DNA of 64,000 nucleotides from Streptomyces albus subsp. albus (GCF_000725885.1 NZ_JODR01000003.1:62001-126000); one strand, 5' to 3'. Counted from the first letter of the stretch, positions 17,445-28,496 are shown. Numbers and translations: made by a program. The notes: generated by a model from the sequence alone, not told the origin.

Positions 17445-19238
17445 ATGCAGGAGGCAACGGGGGCGCACGGCAGGACGGGGCCCGGTCCCGCCGACGGCCG
17501 GTGGGCGCTTGCCCCGGCAGGCGGAGGCCGGGTGCGGGTGTGCCCGCTGGGCGCGGACGGGCGGCCGGCAGGTCCGGTCCGCACGGAGGAGTCGGCAGCC
17601 GCGGCCGTACGCGCCCGGCCCCAGGTCGGCCGCTGGGTGTGGCGGGCGACGAGCGACGTACAGGCCGAGCTGCTGGCGGCCGGGGTACGGGTGGCGCGGT
17701 GCTACGACGTGGAAGCGGCCGAAGCCCTGCTGCTGGGCCACGAGGGCCGGGCGGAGGAGCCCCGATCGCTGCCGGCCGCGTTCGCCCGGCTGCACGGCCT
17801 TCCGGTGCCGCCCGACCGGCAGCCGGTCACGCACGAGACCGACCCCCAGCCCTCCCTGTTCGAGGCGGGCCCTGTGCCGCTGCCCGACGGGGTGGACCCG
17901 CTGGACGCCCTGCTGGAGGTGTACGCGACGCAGCTGGAGCGCACCGCGCGGACCACGCACTCGGACCGGATGCGGCTGCTGCTGGCCGGCGAGTCGGCGG
18001 GCACGCTCGTCGCCGGGGAGATGAGCCGTACGGGTGTGCCGTGGAGCGCGGAGATCCACCGCGAGCTGCTGCGGGAGCTGCTGGGCGAGCGGTACGCGGG
18101 CAGCGGACTGCCCCGCCGCCTGGTGGAGCTGGAGGACGAGGTCTCCCGCGCGTTCGGGCCGGGTGTGCGGGTGCGTCCCGATCTGCCCGCCGAGGTGCTC
18201 CAGGCGTTCGCCCGCGCGGGTGTCCGGCTCGGCTCCACGCGGGCCTGGGAGCTGAAGAAGGTGGACCATCCCGCTGTCGCGCCGCTGCTGCGCTACAAGA
18301 AGCTGTACCGCCTCTACACCGCGCACGGCTGGAGCTGGCTGCGTTCATGGGTGCGCGACGGCCGGTTCCACGCCGAGTACGTGCCCAGCGGCGCCGCGTC
18401 CGGCCGGTGGACGACCAACGGGGGCGGCGCGCTCCAGATCCCGAAGGTGGTGCGGCGTGCCGTGGTCGCCGACCCGGGCTGGCGGCTGGTGGTCGCCGAC
18501 GCCGCCCAGCTGGAGCCCCGGGTGCTGGCCGCCGTCTCCGGCGACGCGGGGCTGGCGGCGGTGGCGGGCGGCACGGGCGATCTGTACACGGCGCTCTCCG
18601 AACGGGCGTTCTCCGGCGACCGGGCCCAGGCCAAACTGGCGCTGCTGGGCGCGGTCTACGGCCAGACCAGCGGGGACGGCCTGAGGAACCTCGCCGCCTT
18701 GCGCAGACGGTTCCCCGCCGCCGTCGCCTACGTGGACGAGGCGGCACGCGCCGGCGAGGAGGGCCGCCTGGTCCGCACCCACCTGGGCCGCACCTGCCCG
18801 CCGGCCGGGCGCGGCGGGCACGGGGAGGCGGGCGGGGACGACGGCCGGGCGCCGGGGGACGAGCCGCCGTCCACTACGGGCCCCGAAGCGGGGGAAGCCG
18901 CAGGCCAGGCCGCCGCCGACGGCTCGCACGGGGCGCGGGCGGCGCGGGCGCGCGGCCGGTTCACCCGCAACTTCGTGGTGCAGGGCAGCGCCGCCGACTG
19001 GGCGGTGCTGATGCTGGCCGGACTGCGGCAGCGGCTCATGAGCCAGGACCTCGCCGCCGAGCTCGTCTTCTTCCAGCACGACGAGGTCATCGTCCACTGC
19101 CCCGCCGCCGAGGCGGAAGCGGTACGGGAGGCCATCGACGCGGCGGGCCGGCAGGCGGCCGAGGCCGCCTTCGGCCCCACCGGCGTGCGCTTCCCCTTCA
19201 CCACGGCTGTCGTCGAGTGCTACGCGGACGCCAAGTGA
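17445..19238 (+). CDS. DNA polymerase I-like protein (3'-5' exonuclease/polymerase type)
   Basis: A 597-residue family A DNA polymerase-like protein. Actinobacterial relatives are annotated as bifunctional 3'-5' exonuclease/DNA polymerase. Motif A is VVADAAQLEPR at about residue 349, keeping the metal-binding Asp but with A-A in place of the usual Y-S. Motif B is RAQAKLALLGAVYG at about 392. Motif C is QHDEVIVH at about 543. The N-terminal exonuclease region is weakly conserved (RWVWRATSDVQAELLAAGVRVARCYD). A Gly/Ala/Pro-rich insertion of about 60 residues (roughly 446-505) interrupts the palm between motifs B and C. The ATG at 17445 is chosen over 17346 by comparison with the family N-terminus. 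The role in replication or repair is inferred. Confidence 0.85.
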   Translation: MQEATGAHGRTGPGPADGRWALAPAGGGRVRVCPLGADGRPAGPVRTEESAAAAVRARPQVGRWVWRATSDVQAELLAAGVRVARCYDVEAAEALLLGHEGRAEEPRSLPAAFARLHGLPVPPDRQPVTHETDPQPSLFEAGPVPLPDGVDPLDALLEVYATQLERTARTTHSDRMRLLLAGESAGTLVAGEMSRTGVPWSAEIHRELLRELLGERYAGSGLPRRLVELEDEVSRAFGPGVRVRPDLPAEVLQAFARAGVRLGSTRAWELKKVDHPAVAPLLRYKKLYRLYTAHGWSWLRSWVRDGRFHAEYVPSGAASGRWTTNGGGALQIPKVVRRAVVADPGWRLVVADAAQLEPRVLAAVSGDAGLAAVAGGTGDLYTALSERAFSGDRAQAKLALLGAVYGQTSGDGLRNLAALRRRFPAAVAYVDEAARAGEEGRLVRTHLGRTCPPAGRGGHGEAGGDDGRAPGDEPPSTTGPEAGEAAGQAAADGSHGARAARARGRFTRNFVVQGSAADWAVLMLAGLRQRLMSQDLAAELVFFQHDEVIVHCPAAEAEAVREAIDAAGRQAAEAAFGPTGVRFPFTTAVVECYADAK

Positions 19239-19322
19239 CCGCCACCCATGGCCGGCGGGCAACCGGATGTCCGGCGTCCGGACGCGGCCGGCGGCTTCTC
19301 TCTCCCCCAGGCGGTCGGCCGG

Positions 19323-20096
19323 TCACGGAACATGCGCACCGGGGGTGTGGCCGAACGTGCGGCGGAACGCGTCGATGAAGGCGCTCGCGGACGACCAGCC
19401 GCAGCGGTGCGCGACCGTGGTGACCGGGGTGTGCTCCGCCAGCAGGAAGAGCGCGTGGTAGAGCCGCAGTTGGGTGCGCCACTGGGGGAAGCTCATGCCC
19501 AGTTCGGCGCGGAACAGCCGGGAGAGCGTACGGTCGCCGGCCCCCACGGCTCTGCCCAGTTCGGGCAGGGTGCGACTGTCGGCAGGATCGGCGTAGAGAA
19601 TCTCGCAGACCGCCGCGAGCCGAGGCGTGCGGGGCGCGGGCAGGTGCAGGGGCTGCTGGGGTGAGGCCCGCAGCTGGTCGAGCAGCACGGCCCGCAGCCG
19701 CTGCCGTTCCGGCGTCTCGTCGGGTGGCATGCCGGTGCAGGCCAGGATCAGCTCGCGCAGCAGGGGGCTGACGCTCAGCGCCGTCGGCCGCTCCAGACCC
19801 AGCGGGTTGTCCGTCGCCGGAAGGCCGACCAGATGCAACTGGAGCGCGCCGTGCGCCTGGTGGGCGTGCACCGTACCGGCCGGGATCCACAGCGCGCGGT
19901 TGGCCGGCGCCACCCACGACCCGGCGTCGGTGGTGATGGCCAGCACCCCGCGGGCGGCGTAGGCGATCTGATGGTCGTCGTGGCGGTGGGCGTCGATGAC
20001 GGCGCCGGGTCTCAGCGAGCGGACCCGTGTCGGCGCGTTCGGTTCGTGGCGGATTTCCCTCAGCACATGGCAGATTATCGGAAGCCGGACAGCCAC
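19323..20096 (-). CDS. AraC family transcriptional regulator
   Basis: A 257-residue regulator with an N-terminal cupin sensor (AHRHDDHQIAYAARGVLAITTDAGSWVAP...IPAGTVHAH) and a C-terminal AraC helix-turn-helix pair. The second domain reads LPELGRAVGAGDRTLSRLFRAELGMSFPQWRTQLRLYHALFLLAEHTPVTTVAHRCGWSSASAFIDAFRRTFGHTPG. It is back-to-back with the broken Fsr-like transporter at 20109, an arrangement common for this regulator type, and probably controlled it. The GTG at 20096 leaves only 12 bp between the genes and no clear ribosome site; the internal GTG at 20066 is an alternative. Confidence 0.9.
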   Translation of the reverse strand: MAVRLPIICHVLREIRHEPNAPTRVRSLRPGAVIDAHRHDDHQIAYAARGVLAITTDAGSWVAPANRALWIPAGTVHAHQAHGALQLHLVGLPATDNPLGLERPTALSVSPLLRELILACTGMPPDETPERQRLRAVLLDQLRASPQQPLHLPAPRTPRLAAVCEILYADPADSRTLPELGRAVGAGDRTLSRLFRAELGMSFPQWRTQLRLYHALFLLAEHTPVTTVAHRCGWSSASAFIDAFRRTFGHTPGAHVP

Positions 20097-20108
20097 CGGG
20101 CGCCGAGC

Positions 20109-21216
20109 ATGAAAGACGTGCCGAGAAACCCTTCACGCACCGCACCGGTGCTGCTGCTGTCCCTCAGCCACGGCTGCGTGGACCTCTACCAGGGCGCGGT
20201 GGCCGCGCTCGTCCCCTTCTTCGTCGCCGAGCGCGCCTACACCTACGCCGCCGCCTCGGGTCTCGTCCTGGCCGCTTCACTGCTGTCCTCGGTGGCGCAG
20301 CCACTGTTCGGCGCGCTCACCGACCGGTGGCCGCTGCCGTGGCTGCTGCCGGTCAGCTCCCTGCTGGGCGGGGTGGGCATCGCACTGAGCGGTCTGAGCG
20401 GTTCGTACGCGCTGACGCTGGCGCTCATGGCCGTCTCGGGGCTCGGAGTCGCCGCCTACCACCCGGAGTCGGCCCGGGTGGCGCGGCTCGTGAGCCGCGG
20501 GCGGCACACGTCGATGGGCTGGTTCTCCTTCGGCGGCAACCTGGGCTTCGCCGCCGCGCCGCTGCTGGTCGCCGGTGTCGTCGCCGCCGGCGGACTCCGG
20601 CTGACCCCGCTGCTCGTGCTGCCCGCCCTGGCCGGGAGCGTCCTGTGCCTGATGGTGTTGCGCGCCAAGGCCGCACCGGGGACCGGCGCGCCCGGTGCGG
20701 GACCTTTGGCCGGCGGCGACGACAGACGGTCCTTCGTGAAGCTGTCGCTGGCGGTGGTCTGCCGGTCCGTCACCTTCGTCGGCATCAGTACGTTCCTCTC
20801 GCTCTACGCGCAGCAGCGCACGGGAGGGGGCACGACGGCGGGCACGGCCGCGCTGTTCACGCTGTATCTGGGCGGTGCGGCGGGCACCGTGCTGGGCGGC
20901 AGGCTGGCGGGCAGGTGGGACCGGGTCACCGTGGTGCGGTGGTCGTACCTGCTGACCGCAGGACTACCTGCCCAGCCGGGTGGGCACCGCGGGCGGAGTC
21001 ACCCTCGGTCTGACGGTCAGCGTGGGCGGGCTGGCCGGTCCCCTCATCGGTGCCGTCGCCGACGCCACGTCGCTGCGGACGGCTCTGACGCCGCTGATCG
21101 CGCTGCCGGCGCTGGCCTGGCTGGTGTGCCGCACCCTCCCCGAACCGGCCGGGCCGCGCCACCTACCGGCGGCCCCGCACACCGGCAGAACCCCCACACC
21201 GGCCGGCGAGGTGTGA
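20109..21216 (+). pseudogene. MFS transporter, Fsr (fosmidomycin resistance)-like, internal deletion with frameshift
   Basis: The 5' part (20109 to about 20960) encodes a normal MFS half: LLLSLSHGCVDLYQGAVAALVPFF, DRWPLPWLLPVSSLLGG, GLGVAAYHPESARVARL and TLYLGGAAGTVLGGRLAGRWDRVTVVRWSYLLTA. Directly after this the reading continues only in the +1 frame as DYLPSRVGTAGGVTLGLTVSVGGLAGPLIGAVADAT, ending at 21216. In intact Fsr-like proteins these two segments are separated by roughly 40-50 residues (two membrane helices). An out-of-frame deletion at about 20956-20961 therefore removed them. The product would be truncated and inactive unless the junction is an assembly error. Divergent from the AraC gene. 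Confidence 0.82.
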
Positions 21217-21304
21217 GCGCTCCGGCACCCGGCTCAGGGCTTCCCCGTGCGTACGCGGCGGTACGGGGAACGGACGGGCAGTGCGCGGGGGCCGTGCCGT
21301 GCCG

Positions 21305-22147
21305 TCACCCGTCCTCGCTCTGCGCGGCGGGGGCGTCCTGCACGGGCGTGCCCCGCGCGGGGGCGGGCACGCGCCGGGCTCTTACGACCCGGTGCGCCGA
21401 GGTGCACAGGGCCACGACGGCGACGGCGGCGAGCGCGTCGAACCAGAAGTGGTTGGCCGTCACGATGACCACCAGCAGGGTGAGCAGCGGATGTGCCACC
21501 ACCAGCCCGCGCGCCCGGCTGCGGCTCACCCGTACGACGGCCAGGGCGACCAGGAGGGCCCAGGAGATGTGCACGGACGGGACGGCGGACAGTTCGTCGG
21601 CGACGACACTGCCCGTCCCCGCGCTGTAGACGGACTGCCCGTACCGTTCGGCCGTGTCGGTGAACCCGAGCCCCGCCACCAGGCGCGGCGGGGCCACGGC
21701 GACGGTCTGGAGGAGCAGCGAGACGACGGTGACCAGCACGATGTCAGTGCGTACGCGCGGGTAGGCCGTGCGGTGCCGCCAGACGAGCCAGGCGAGGAGG
21801 GCGGCCATCGCGCCGAAGTGCATGAGCGCGTAGTAGCCGTTCGCGGCCTGGACGAGCCAGGGGTGGGGCAGCGCGAGCCGCTGCCAGGCGGCTTCGTCGG
21901 GGAGGGAGAGGCGCTGTTCCCAGTGGTGGATCCAGCGCGCGCGGTGCACGGCTGCGGCGAGATCCCCCTCGGTCGTCCTGGCCGGGATCTGCCAGACGAG
22001 GAAGACGGCCAGGATGATGCCGGACTCCCGCAGCAGGACGCGCAGCGGCGGCCACGGCCACCAGTGGCGCGGCAGGCTCAGGCTCACTCCCAGCAGCAGG
22101 AGGGGCAGACCGGCAGTGAGCAGCCAGGAGACCGCCGTTCCCGTCAC
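21305..22147 (-). CDS. PAP2 superfamily membrane phosphatase-like protein
   Basis: A 280-residue membrane protein with about six hydrophobic segments of the PAP2 superfamily, closest in pattern to the inositol phosphorylceramide synthase/AUR1-like branch. The phosphatase signature is partial: SAVPSVHISWALLV supplies the SxxSxH-like motif and TANHFWFDALAAVAVV the final His-x3-Asp motif. A KxxxxxxRP first motif is not obvious. The N-terminus GTAVSWLLTAGLPLLLLGVSL is a membrane segment. The substrate is probably a lipid phosphate or lipid head group. It converges on the broken transporter and is divergent from clpC. Confidence 0.8.
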   Translation of the reverse strand: MTGTAVSWLLTAGLPLLLLGVSLSLPRHWWPWPPLRVLLRESGIILAVFLVWQIPARTTEGDLAAAVHRARWIHHWEQRLSLPDEAAWQRLALPHPWLVQAANGYYALMHFGAMAALLAWLVWRHRTAYPRVRTDIVLVTVVSLLLQTVAVAPPRLVAGLGFTDTAERYGQSVYSAGTGSVVADELSAVPSVHISWALLVALAVVRVSRSRARGLVVAHPLLTLLVVIVTANHFWFDALAAVAVVALCTSAHRVVRARRVPAPARGTPVQDAPAAQSEDG

Positions 22148-22448
22148 GCGCTCTCCCTCACTGCCCGTGCGTCACACGGGGCGGCACCAGCTCACCGGCA
22201 TACCGCCCCAACAGGTCGAAAAAGGTCAATCAGAATAGCGCGCCGCGTCTCCGTACGTACCACTGCGGCCACACACGGTGACACAGCCCCCATGGACCTC
22301 TTCGCCGCCCCCCTGGACGAATGCCCGCTGGCTCCCCGGTGGACTTGCTCGGGTGTCGCGCGGGCACACCCGGGAACCCCGTCCGGTAGCCACATCGCAG
22401 TCGACACAGCCTGGCCCGGCACGGTCGGGTCAGCGGGACGGATACTCA
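22148..22448. other. divergent promoter region between PAP2 and clpC-like genes
   Basis: About 300 bp separate the two divergent starts. No CIRCE, HAIR or clear ClgR site is visible. A small hairpin (CGGGTGT and ACACCCG around 22352-22375) is the only notable structure. Nothing else can be supported. Confidence 0.4.
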
Positions 22449-25007
<2,559 letters not shown>

Positions 25008-25066
25008 GCACGCACCGCTGAGCACGGACCGCTGAGCACGGACCACTCCCAGGGAAGGAGGGACGA

Positions 25067-25285
25067 ATGGCGCCGACGTTCCGCAAGAGCGTCCGGATCC
25101 TGCCGGGGGTGCGGCTCGACCTCAGCCGCCGCTCCTGGTCCGTCACGCTGGGCGGCCGGCGGGGCCGGCGGCACAGCCTCGGCACGAGGGGCCGGCGCAC
25201 CTCGTCGGCCGACCTCCCCGGCCCCCTGGGCCGCCGCCGCAGCACGACCACCCGCAACCGCAGGCGCACCCGCTCGGGGCGCTGA
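25067..25285 (+). CDS. DUF4236 family small protein
   Basis: A 72-residue basic protein beginning MAPTFRKSVRILPGVRLDLSRR, then SVTLGGRRGRRHSLGTRG. This is the DUF4236 pattern (FRKS-x-LPGVRLNLS, SvsvGgRG). The Arg-rich C-terminus replaces the usual longer variable tail. The function is unknown. It lies 59 bp after clpC with a very strong GGAAGGAGGG ribosome site and may be co-transcribed with it. Confidence 0.75.
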   Translation: MAPTFRKSVRILPGVRLDLSRRSWSVTLGGRRGRRHSLGTRGRRTSSADLPGPLGRRRSTTTRNRRRTRSGR

Positions 25286-25347
25286 GCGACCCGGCTGCCG
25301 GCCGTACGGACGCCCTCCTGGCATCAGCGGCGACTGACATGAAACCA

Positions 25348-25361
25348 TCAGCGCATGCTGA
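25348..25361. promoter_or_regulatory. inverted repeat over the arsR start
   Basis: TCAGC (25348-25352) and GCTGA (25357-25361) flank four bases and overlap the arsR ATG at 25355. ArsR repressors bind imperfect inverted repeats near their own start, so this is a plausible autoregulatory operator. No Shine-Dalgarno sequence precedes the ATG, so the mRNA could be leaderless. Confidence 0.35.
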
Positions 25362-25663
25362 CTTCAGTCGAGCCTGATGTGATGCGGGTGCTGGGCGATC
25401 CGCTCCGCTGGCGGATCGTGCAACTGCTGGCACGCGAGACGCTGTGCACCACGCACCTGGTCGAGGAGACCGGCGCCAAGCAGACGAACCTGTCCAACCA
25501 TATGAAGGTGCTCCGGGAAGCCGGCCTGGTGGAGACCGAACCGTGCGGCCGGTACACCTACTACCGGCTCAGGCCCGAGGCACTGGCCGGGCTCTCGCAG
25601 GAGTTCGCACGCCTCGCCGAATCCGCCCGCCGTGCCGCCGACAACAAGAGGGCCTGCCGGTGA
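25355..25663 (+). CDS. arsR: ArsR family metalloregulator
   Basis: A 102-residue winged-helix repressor of the ArsR/SmtB family. The recognition region LVEETGAKQTNLSNHMKVLREAGLVETEPCGRYTYYRL is typical, preceded by a Cys in ARETLCTTHL at the position used for arsenite sensing in many actinobacterial ArsR proteins. A second Cys lies in ETEPCG and a third at the terminal KRACR. It should repress the operon until As(III) binds. It is translationally coupled to the ACR3 gene by a GTGA overlap. Confidence 0.92.
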   Translation: MLTSVEPDVMRVLGDPLRWRIVQLLARETLCTTHLVEETGAKQTNLSNHMKVLREAGLVETEPCGRYTYYRLRPEALAGLSQEFARLAESARRAADNKRACR

Positions 25664-26784
25664 CCTCCGCAGAACACGCCACCCCCACCGCATCCGGAAC
25701 GGCAGCCGACGACGCGGTCGCCCGGCGGCTTGGCACCCTCGACCGCTACCTGGCCGTGTGGATCCTCCTCGCGATGGCCGCCGGTCTGGCCCTGGGCCGT
25801 CTCGTCCCCGGCCTGGGCGACGCCCTGGCGGCGGTCGAGATCGGCGGCATCTCCCTGCCGATCGCACTCGGGCTGCTCGTCATGATGTACCCGGTGCTGG
25901 CCAAGGTCCGCTACGACAAGCTGGACGCGGTCACCGGCGACCGGAAACTGATGGCCTCCTCCCTCGTCGTCAACTGGCTCGTCGGGCCCGCGGTGATGTT
26001 CGCCCTCGCCTGGATCTTCCTGCCGGACCTGCCCGAGTACCGCACCGGACTGATCATCGTCGGACTCGCCCGGTGCATCGCCATGGTCATCATCTGGAAC
26101 GACCTGGCCTGCGGCGACCGAGAAGCCGCCGCCGTTCTGGTCGCCCTCAACAGCGTCTTCCAGGTACTCGCCTTCGGACTGCTGGGCTGGTTCTACCTCG
26201 ACCTCCTCCCCCGCTGGCTGGGCCTGGGCGACGGGCAGGGTCTGGAGGTTTCGGTCTGGCACATCGCGCTCAACGTCCTCGTCTTCCTCGGCGTGCCCCT
26301 CCTGGCCGGGTTCCTCACCCGTCGCCTGGGCGAGACGAGGATGGGCCGGACCGCCTACGAGAGCCGCCTGCTGCCGAGGATCGGCCCGTTCGCCCTGTAC
26401 GGGCTGCTGTTCACGATCGTCGTCCTCTTCGCCCTGCAAGGGAAGACGATCACCTCGCAGCCGCTGGACGTGGCACGGATCGCCCTGCCGCTGCTGGCCT
26501 ACTTCGCGGTGATGTTCTTCGGCGCCTTCGCCCTCGGCAAGGGCCTCGGCCTGGCCTACGACCGGACCGCCACCCTCGCGTTCACCGCCGCGGGCAACAA
26601 TTTCGAGCTCGCCATCGCCGTGGCCATCGCCACCTTCGGCGTCACCTCCGGCCAGGCACTGTCCGGCGTCGTCGGCCCGCTGATCGAGGTGCCCGTACTG
26701 ATCGCCCTCGTCCACGTCGCCCTCGCCTGGCGCAAGCGCTTCCGCGTGGGCGAGCCGTCCGCCCCGGGAGGCACGGGACGCTGA
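25660..26784 (+). CDS. acr3: ACR3 family arsenite efflux transporter
   Basis: A 374-residue arsenite/H+ antiporter with about ten membrane segments. Family hallmarks are LGLLVMMYPVLAKVRYDKLD, VVNWLVGPAVMFALAWIFL and GLARCIAMVIIWNDLACGD, which contains the conserved Cys of the fourth helix, plus AFTAAGNNFELAIAVAIATFG. The GTG at 25660 overlaps the arsR stop codon. No arsenate reductase (arsC) lies next to it, so the operon handles arsenite directly or relies on a distant reductase. A perfect 11-bp hairpin ends the operon. Confidence 0.94.
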   Translation: MTSAEHATPTASGTAADDAVARRLGTLDRYLAVWILLAMAAGLALGRLVPGLGDALAAVEIGGISLPIALGLLVMMYPVLAKVRYDKLDAVTGDRKLMASSLVVNWLVGPAVMFALAWIFLPDLPEYRTGLIIVGLARCIAMVIIWNDLACGDREAAAVLVALNSVFQVLAFGLLGWFYLDLLPRWLGLGDGQGLEVSVWHIALNVLVFLGVPLLAGFLTRRLGETRMGRTAYESRLLPRIGPFALYGLLFTIVVLFALQGKTITSQPLDVARIALPLLAYFAVMFFGAFALGKGLGLAYDRTATLAFTAAGNNFELAIAVAIATFGVTSGQALSGVVGPLIEVPVLIALVHVALAWRKRFRVGEPSAPGGTGR

Positions 26785-26793
26785 CCCCGCCCC

Positions 26794-26823
26794 GCGCCCC
26801 GGGGCCACGCCGCCCCGGGGCGC
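26794..26823 (+). terminator. arsR-acr3 operon terminator
   Basis: A perfect 11-bp GC stem (26794-26804 with 26813-26823) with an 8-nt loop starts 10 bp after the acr3 stop codon. Confidence 0.7.
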
Positions 26824-26919
26824 GCCGCGAGGTGCAGCGGGTCGGGACGGCGCGGAACCGGGATCACCCTTCGGCGGAGGCCGTCGGCGAGAGGGTGTGA
26901 GGCACGGACGGTACGGCCC

Positions 26920-27627
26920 TCACATCGTGTTGACGATGAGGCCGATGTGGGTGAAGTAGTTGAGGGCGCCGAAGAGGAGGAACGCCAGTCCGCCGATGGT
27001 CCAGCAGACGCCCACGATCCAGGCGACGGGACCACCACGGCGGCGGAGCACCGCCGGGAAGAGGATGGCGCCGAGGCCGACCAGTACGTACAGGGCCGAG
27101 ATGAAGCTGGCCTCGAGCAGCGGATAGTCGGCGAACTCGCCGGAGATCGGCTCCTCGGGCGGAGCGGCGAACAGCGTGTACTTCCAGCCTGCGGCGGCGA
27201 TGGCGAAGCAGGCCAGGCCCATGCCGAGGACGAACAGGGAGACGGGCCCGGTGAGTACCGCGACGGTCCGCTGGCGGCCGGCCGGTCCTTCGAGGGACGT
27301 GCCACGCTTCCACAGGAAGAACGCCGCGGCCAGGAGCAGCGTGCCGAACGCGAGTGCGGGCTCACCGAAGATGATGTTGTCGAAGGGGAAGCCCTGCCCG
27401 GCCAGCGGCCAGGTGAGGGTCATGTGCAGTCCGGTGGCGAAGAGGATGAGCCCGAGCGTGCCGAAGGCGAGTGCCCAGCTGTCCGGCACGACGCTCTGCC
27501 CCTTCAGCAGCCGGAAGCCGAGCGCGACGACCAGGAGCAGCCCCGCTCCGGCGGCGACGGACATAAGGGTGTTGTAGGTCGGCATGCGGGCCCAGTCGAT
27601 CTTGAGGCCGGTCCGGGCGGTCGCCAT
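26920..27627 (-). CDS. DUF981 family membrane protein
   Basis: A protein of 235 residues with about seven hydrophobic segments, matching the DUF981 pattern. Recognisable parts are MPTYNTLMSVAAGAGLLLVVALGFRLLKG, FGTLGLILFATGLHMTLTWPL, NIIFGEPALAFGTLLLAAAFFLW and the C-terminal GGLAFLLFGALNYFTHIGLIVNTM. The function is unknown. The start is uncertain: 27627 gives MATARTGLKIDWARMPTY, and 27585 gives MPTYN; neither has a strong ribosome site. The upstream gap carries a degenerate repeat array. Confidence 0.75.
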   Translation of the reverse strand: MATARTGLKIDWARMPTYNTLMSVAAGAGLLLVVALGFRLLKGQSVVPDSWALAFGTLGLILFATGLHMTLTWPLAGQGFPFDNIIFGEPALAFGTLLLAAAFFLWKRGTSLEGPAGRQRTVAVLTGPVSLFVLGMGLACFAIAAAGWKYTLFAAPPEEPISGEFADYPLLEASFISALYVLVGLGAILFPAVLRRRGGPVAWIVGVCWTIGGLAFLLFGALNYFTHIGLIVNTM

Positions 27628-27786
27628 CAGCAGAGTGCTCACAGCCTGAGACAACCCGGTGGGCCCCGGCACGCGAAGGGGTGGCCCGGCGAGCCCCGCC
27701 GAGATCACCCGCACGTCCGAGTGCGGTGCGCCGATACGGCCGCACGCGACCGGCCGTACGGGGCCGGGGGCCGCCCCGTGTGGTGA

Positions 27787-27986
27787 CCCGTCGCCCGGCC
27801 CCGGACCCGGGCGTCCTCAGCGGGCCCGGTCGCCCTTCCCCAAGGCTGGTCGCCTCATCCGGGCCTGCTCGCCCTTCGCCCCGAGCTGGTCACCCTCAGC
27901 AGGCCTGCTCGTCGTCCGCCGGGCCCGGCCGCCCGTCGCCGAACCCGGTCGTCGACCGGCGGACCCGGTCGTCGCTGCCGGACCTC
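27787..27986. repeat. degenerate tandem array, about 20-bp period, ten units
   Basis: A core close to GGTCG recurs at 27789, 27809, 27828, 27848, 27867, 27888, 27907, 27927, 27947 and 27967, at spacings of 19-21 bp. The approximate unit is GGGCCCGGTCGCCCGTCGCC. Units are diverged (for example GCTCG, GGTCA, GGCCG), and the period is not a multiple of three, so it is not coding. It fills the 27628-28053 gap between DUF981 and merR. A further pair of copies of GGCGTCCGCCG follows at 28016 and 28041. Confidence 0.7.
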
Positions 27987-28053
27987 AGTGCTGCCTACGC
28001 CCGGCCTGGGGCGCCGGCGTCCGCCGGACCTTGGGGTACTGGCGTCCGCCGAC

Positions 28054-28434
28054 TCAGGTGCTGGTTTCCCTCCGGCAGGAGGCGCCGGTGAGCATGTTGT
28101 CGGTGGCGGCGGTGATGACCGCGTCGAGGCGGCCCCGGACCTCGACGAGGTCCGTGATGCGCTGCTCCACCTGCGTGCGCTCCTCCGCCAGCCGCTCCAG
28201 CAGAGCGGGGGTGGCTCGGCCGTCGACGACGCAGGGCATGAACTCGGCGATCTTCTTGCTCGACAGCCCGGCGGCGTACAGCTGCTGGATCAGCCGGACC
28301 TGGCCGACCGCGCTCTCGGAGTAGTGGCGCTGACCGCTGGGGCTGCGCTCGGAGGTGAGCAGGTGCTGCTGTTCGTAGTAGCGCAGGGACCGGACACTCA
28401 CACCGGTCCTGGCGGCGAGTTCTCCGACGCGCAT
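28054..28434 (-). CDS. MerR family transcriptional regulator
   Basis: A 126-residue MerR-type activator. The winged helix is VGELAARTGVSVRSLRYYEQQHLLTSERSPSGQRHYSESAVGQVRLIQQLYAAGLSSKKI, followed by an antiparallel coiled-coil dimerisation helix (LLERLAEERTQVEQRITDLVEVRGRLDAVI). Cysteines occur in MPCVVDG and TGASCRRE; whether they sense a ligand is unknown. It is divergent from the hydrolase at 28661. A palindrome within a 20-bp promoter spacer between them suggests direct control of that gene. Confidence 0.92.
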   Translation of the reverse strand: MRVGELAARTGVSVRSLRYYEQQHLLTSERSPSGQRHYSESAVGQVRLIQQLYAAGLSSKKIAEFMPCVVDGRATPALLERLAEERTQVEQRITDLVEVRGRLDAVITAATDNMLTGASCRRETST

Positions 28435-28464
28435 CTCGCCTCCCAGGGGCGCCCATCAGGCGCC

Positions 28465-28496
28465 TTGCCTCTGACATCAATGTCAGGTTTTAGCGT
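28465..28496 (+). promoter_or_regulatory. MerR-type promoter with palindromic operator
   Basis: TTGCCT (28465-28470) and TAGCGT (28491-28496) are 20 bp apart, and the spacer contains the perfect 7-2-7 palindrome CTGACAT-CA-ATGTCAG (28471-28486). A palindrome centred in an overlong 19-20 bp spacer is the hallmark of MerR-activated promoters. It would drive the hydrolase at 28661 and may also affect merR itself. Confidence 0.72.

Noticed and set aside
27787..27986. The repeat array as a CRISPR array
   Set aside because: There is no alternation of constant repeats and unique spacers, the units are too short and diverged, and no cas genes are present.
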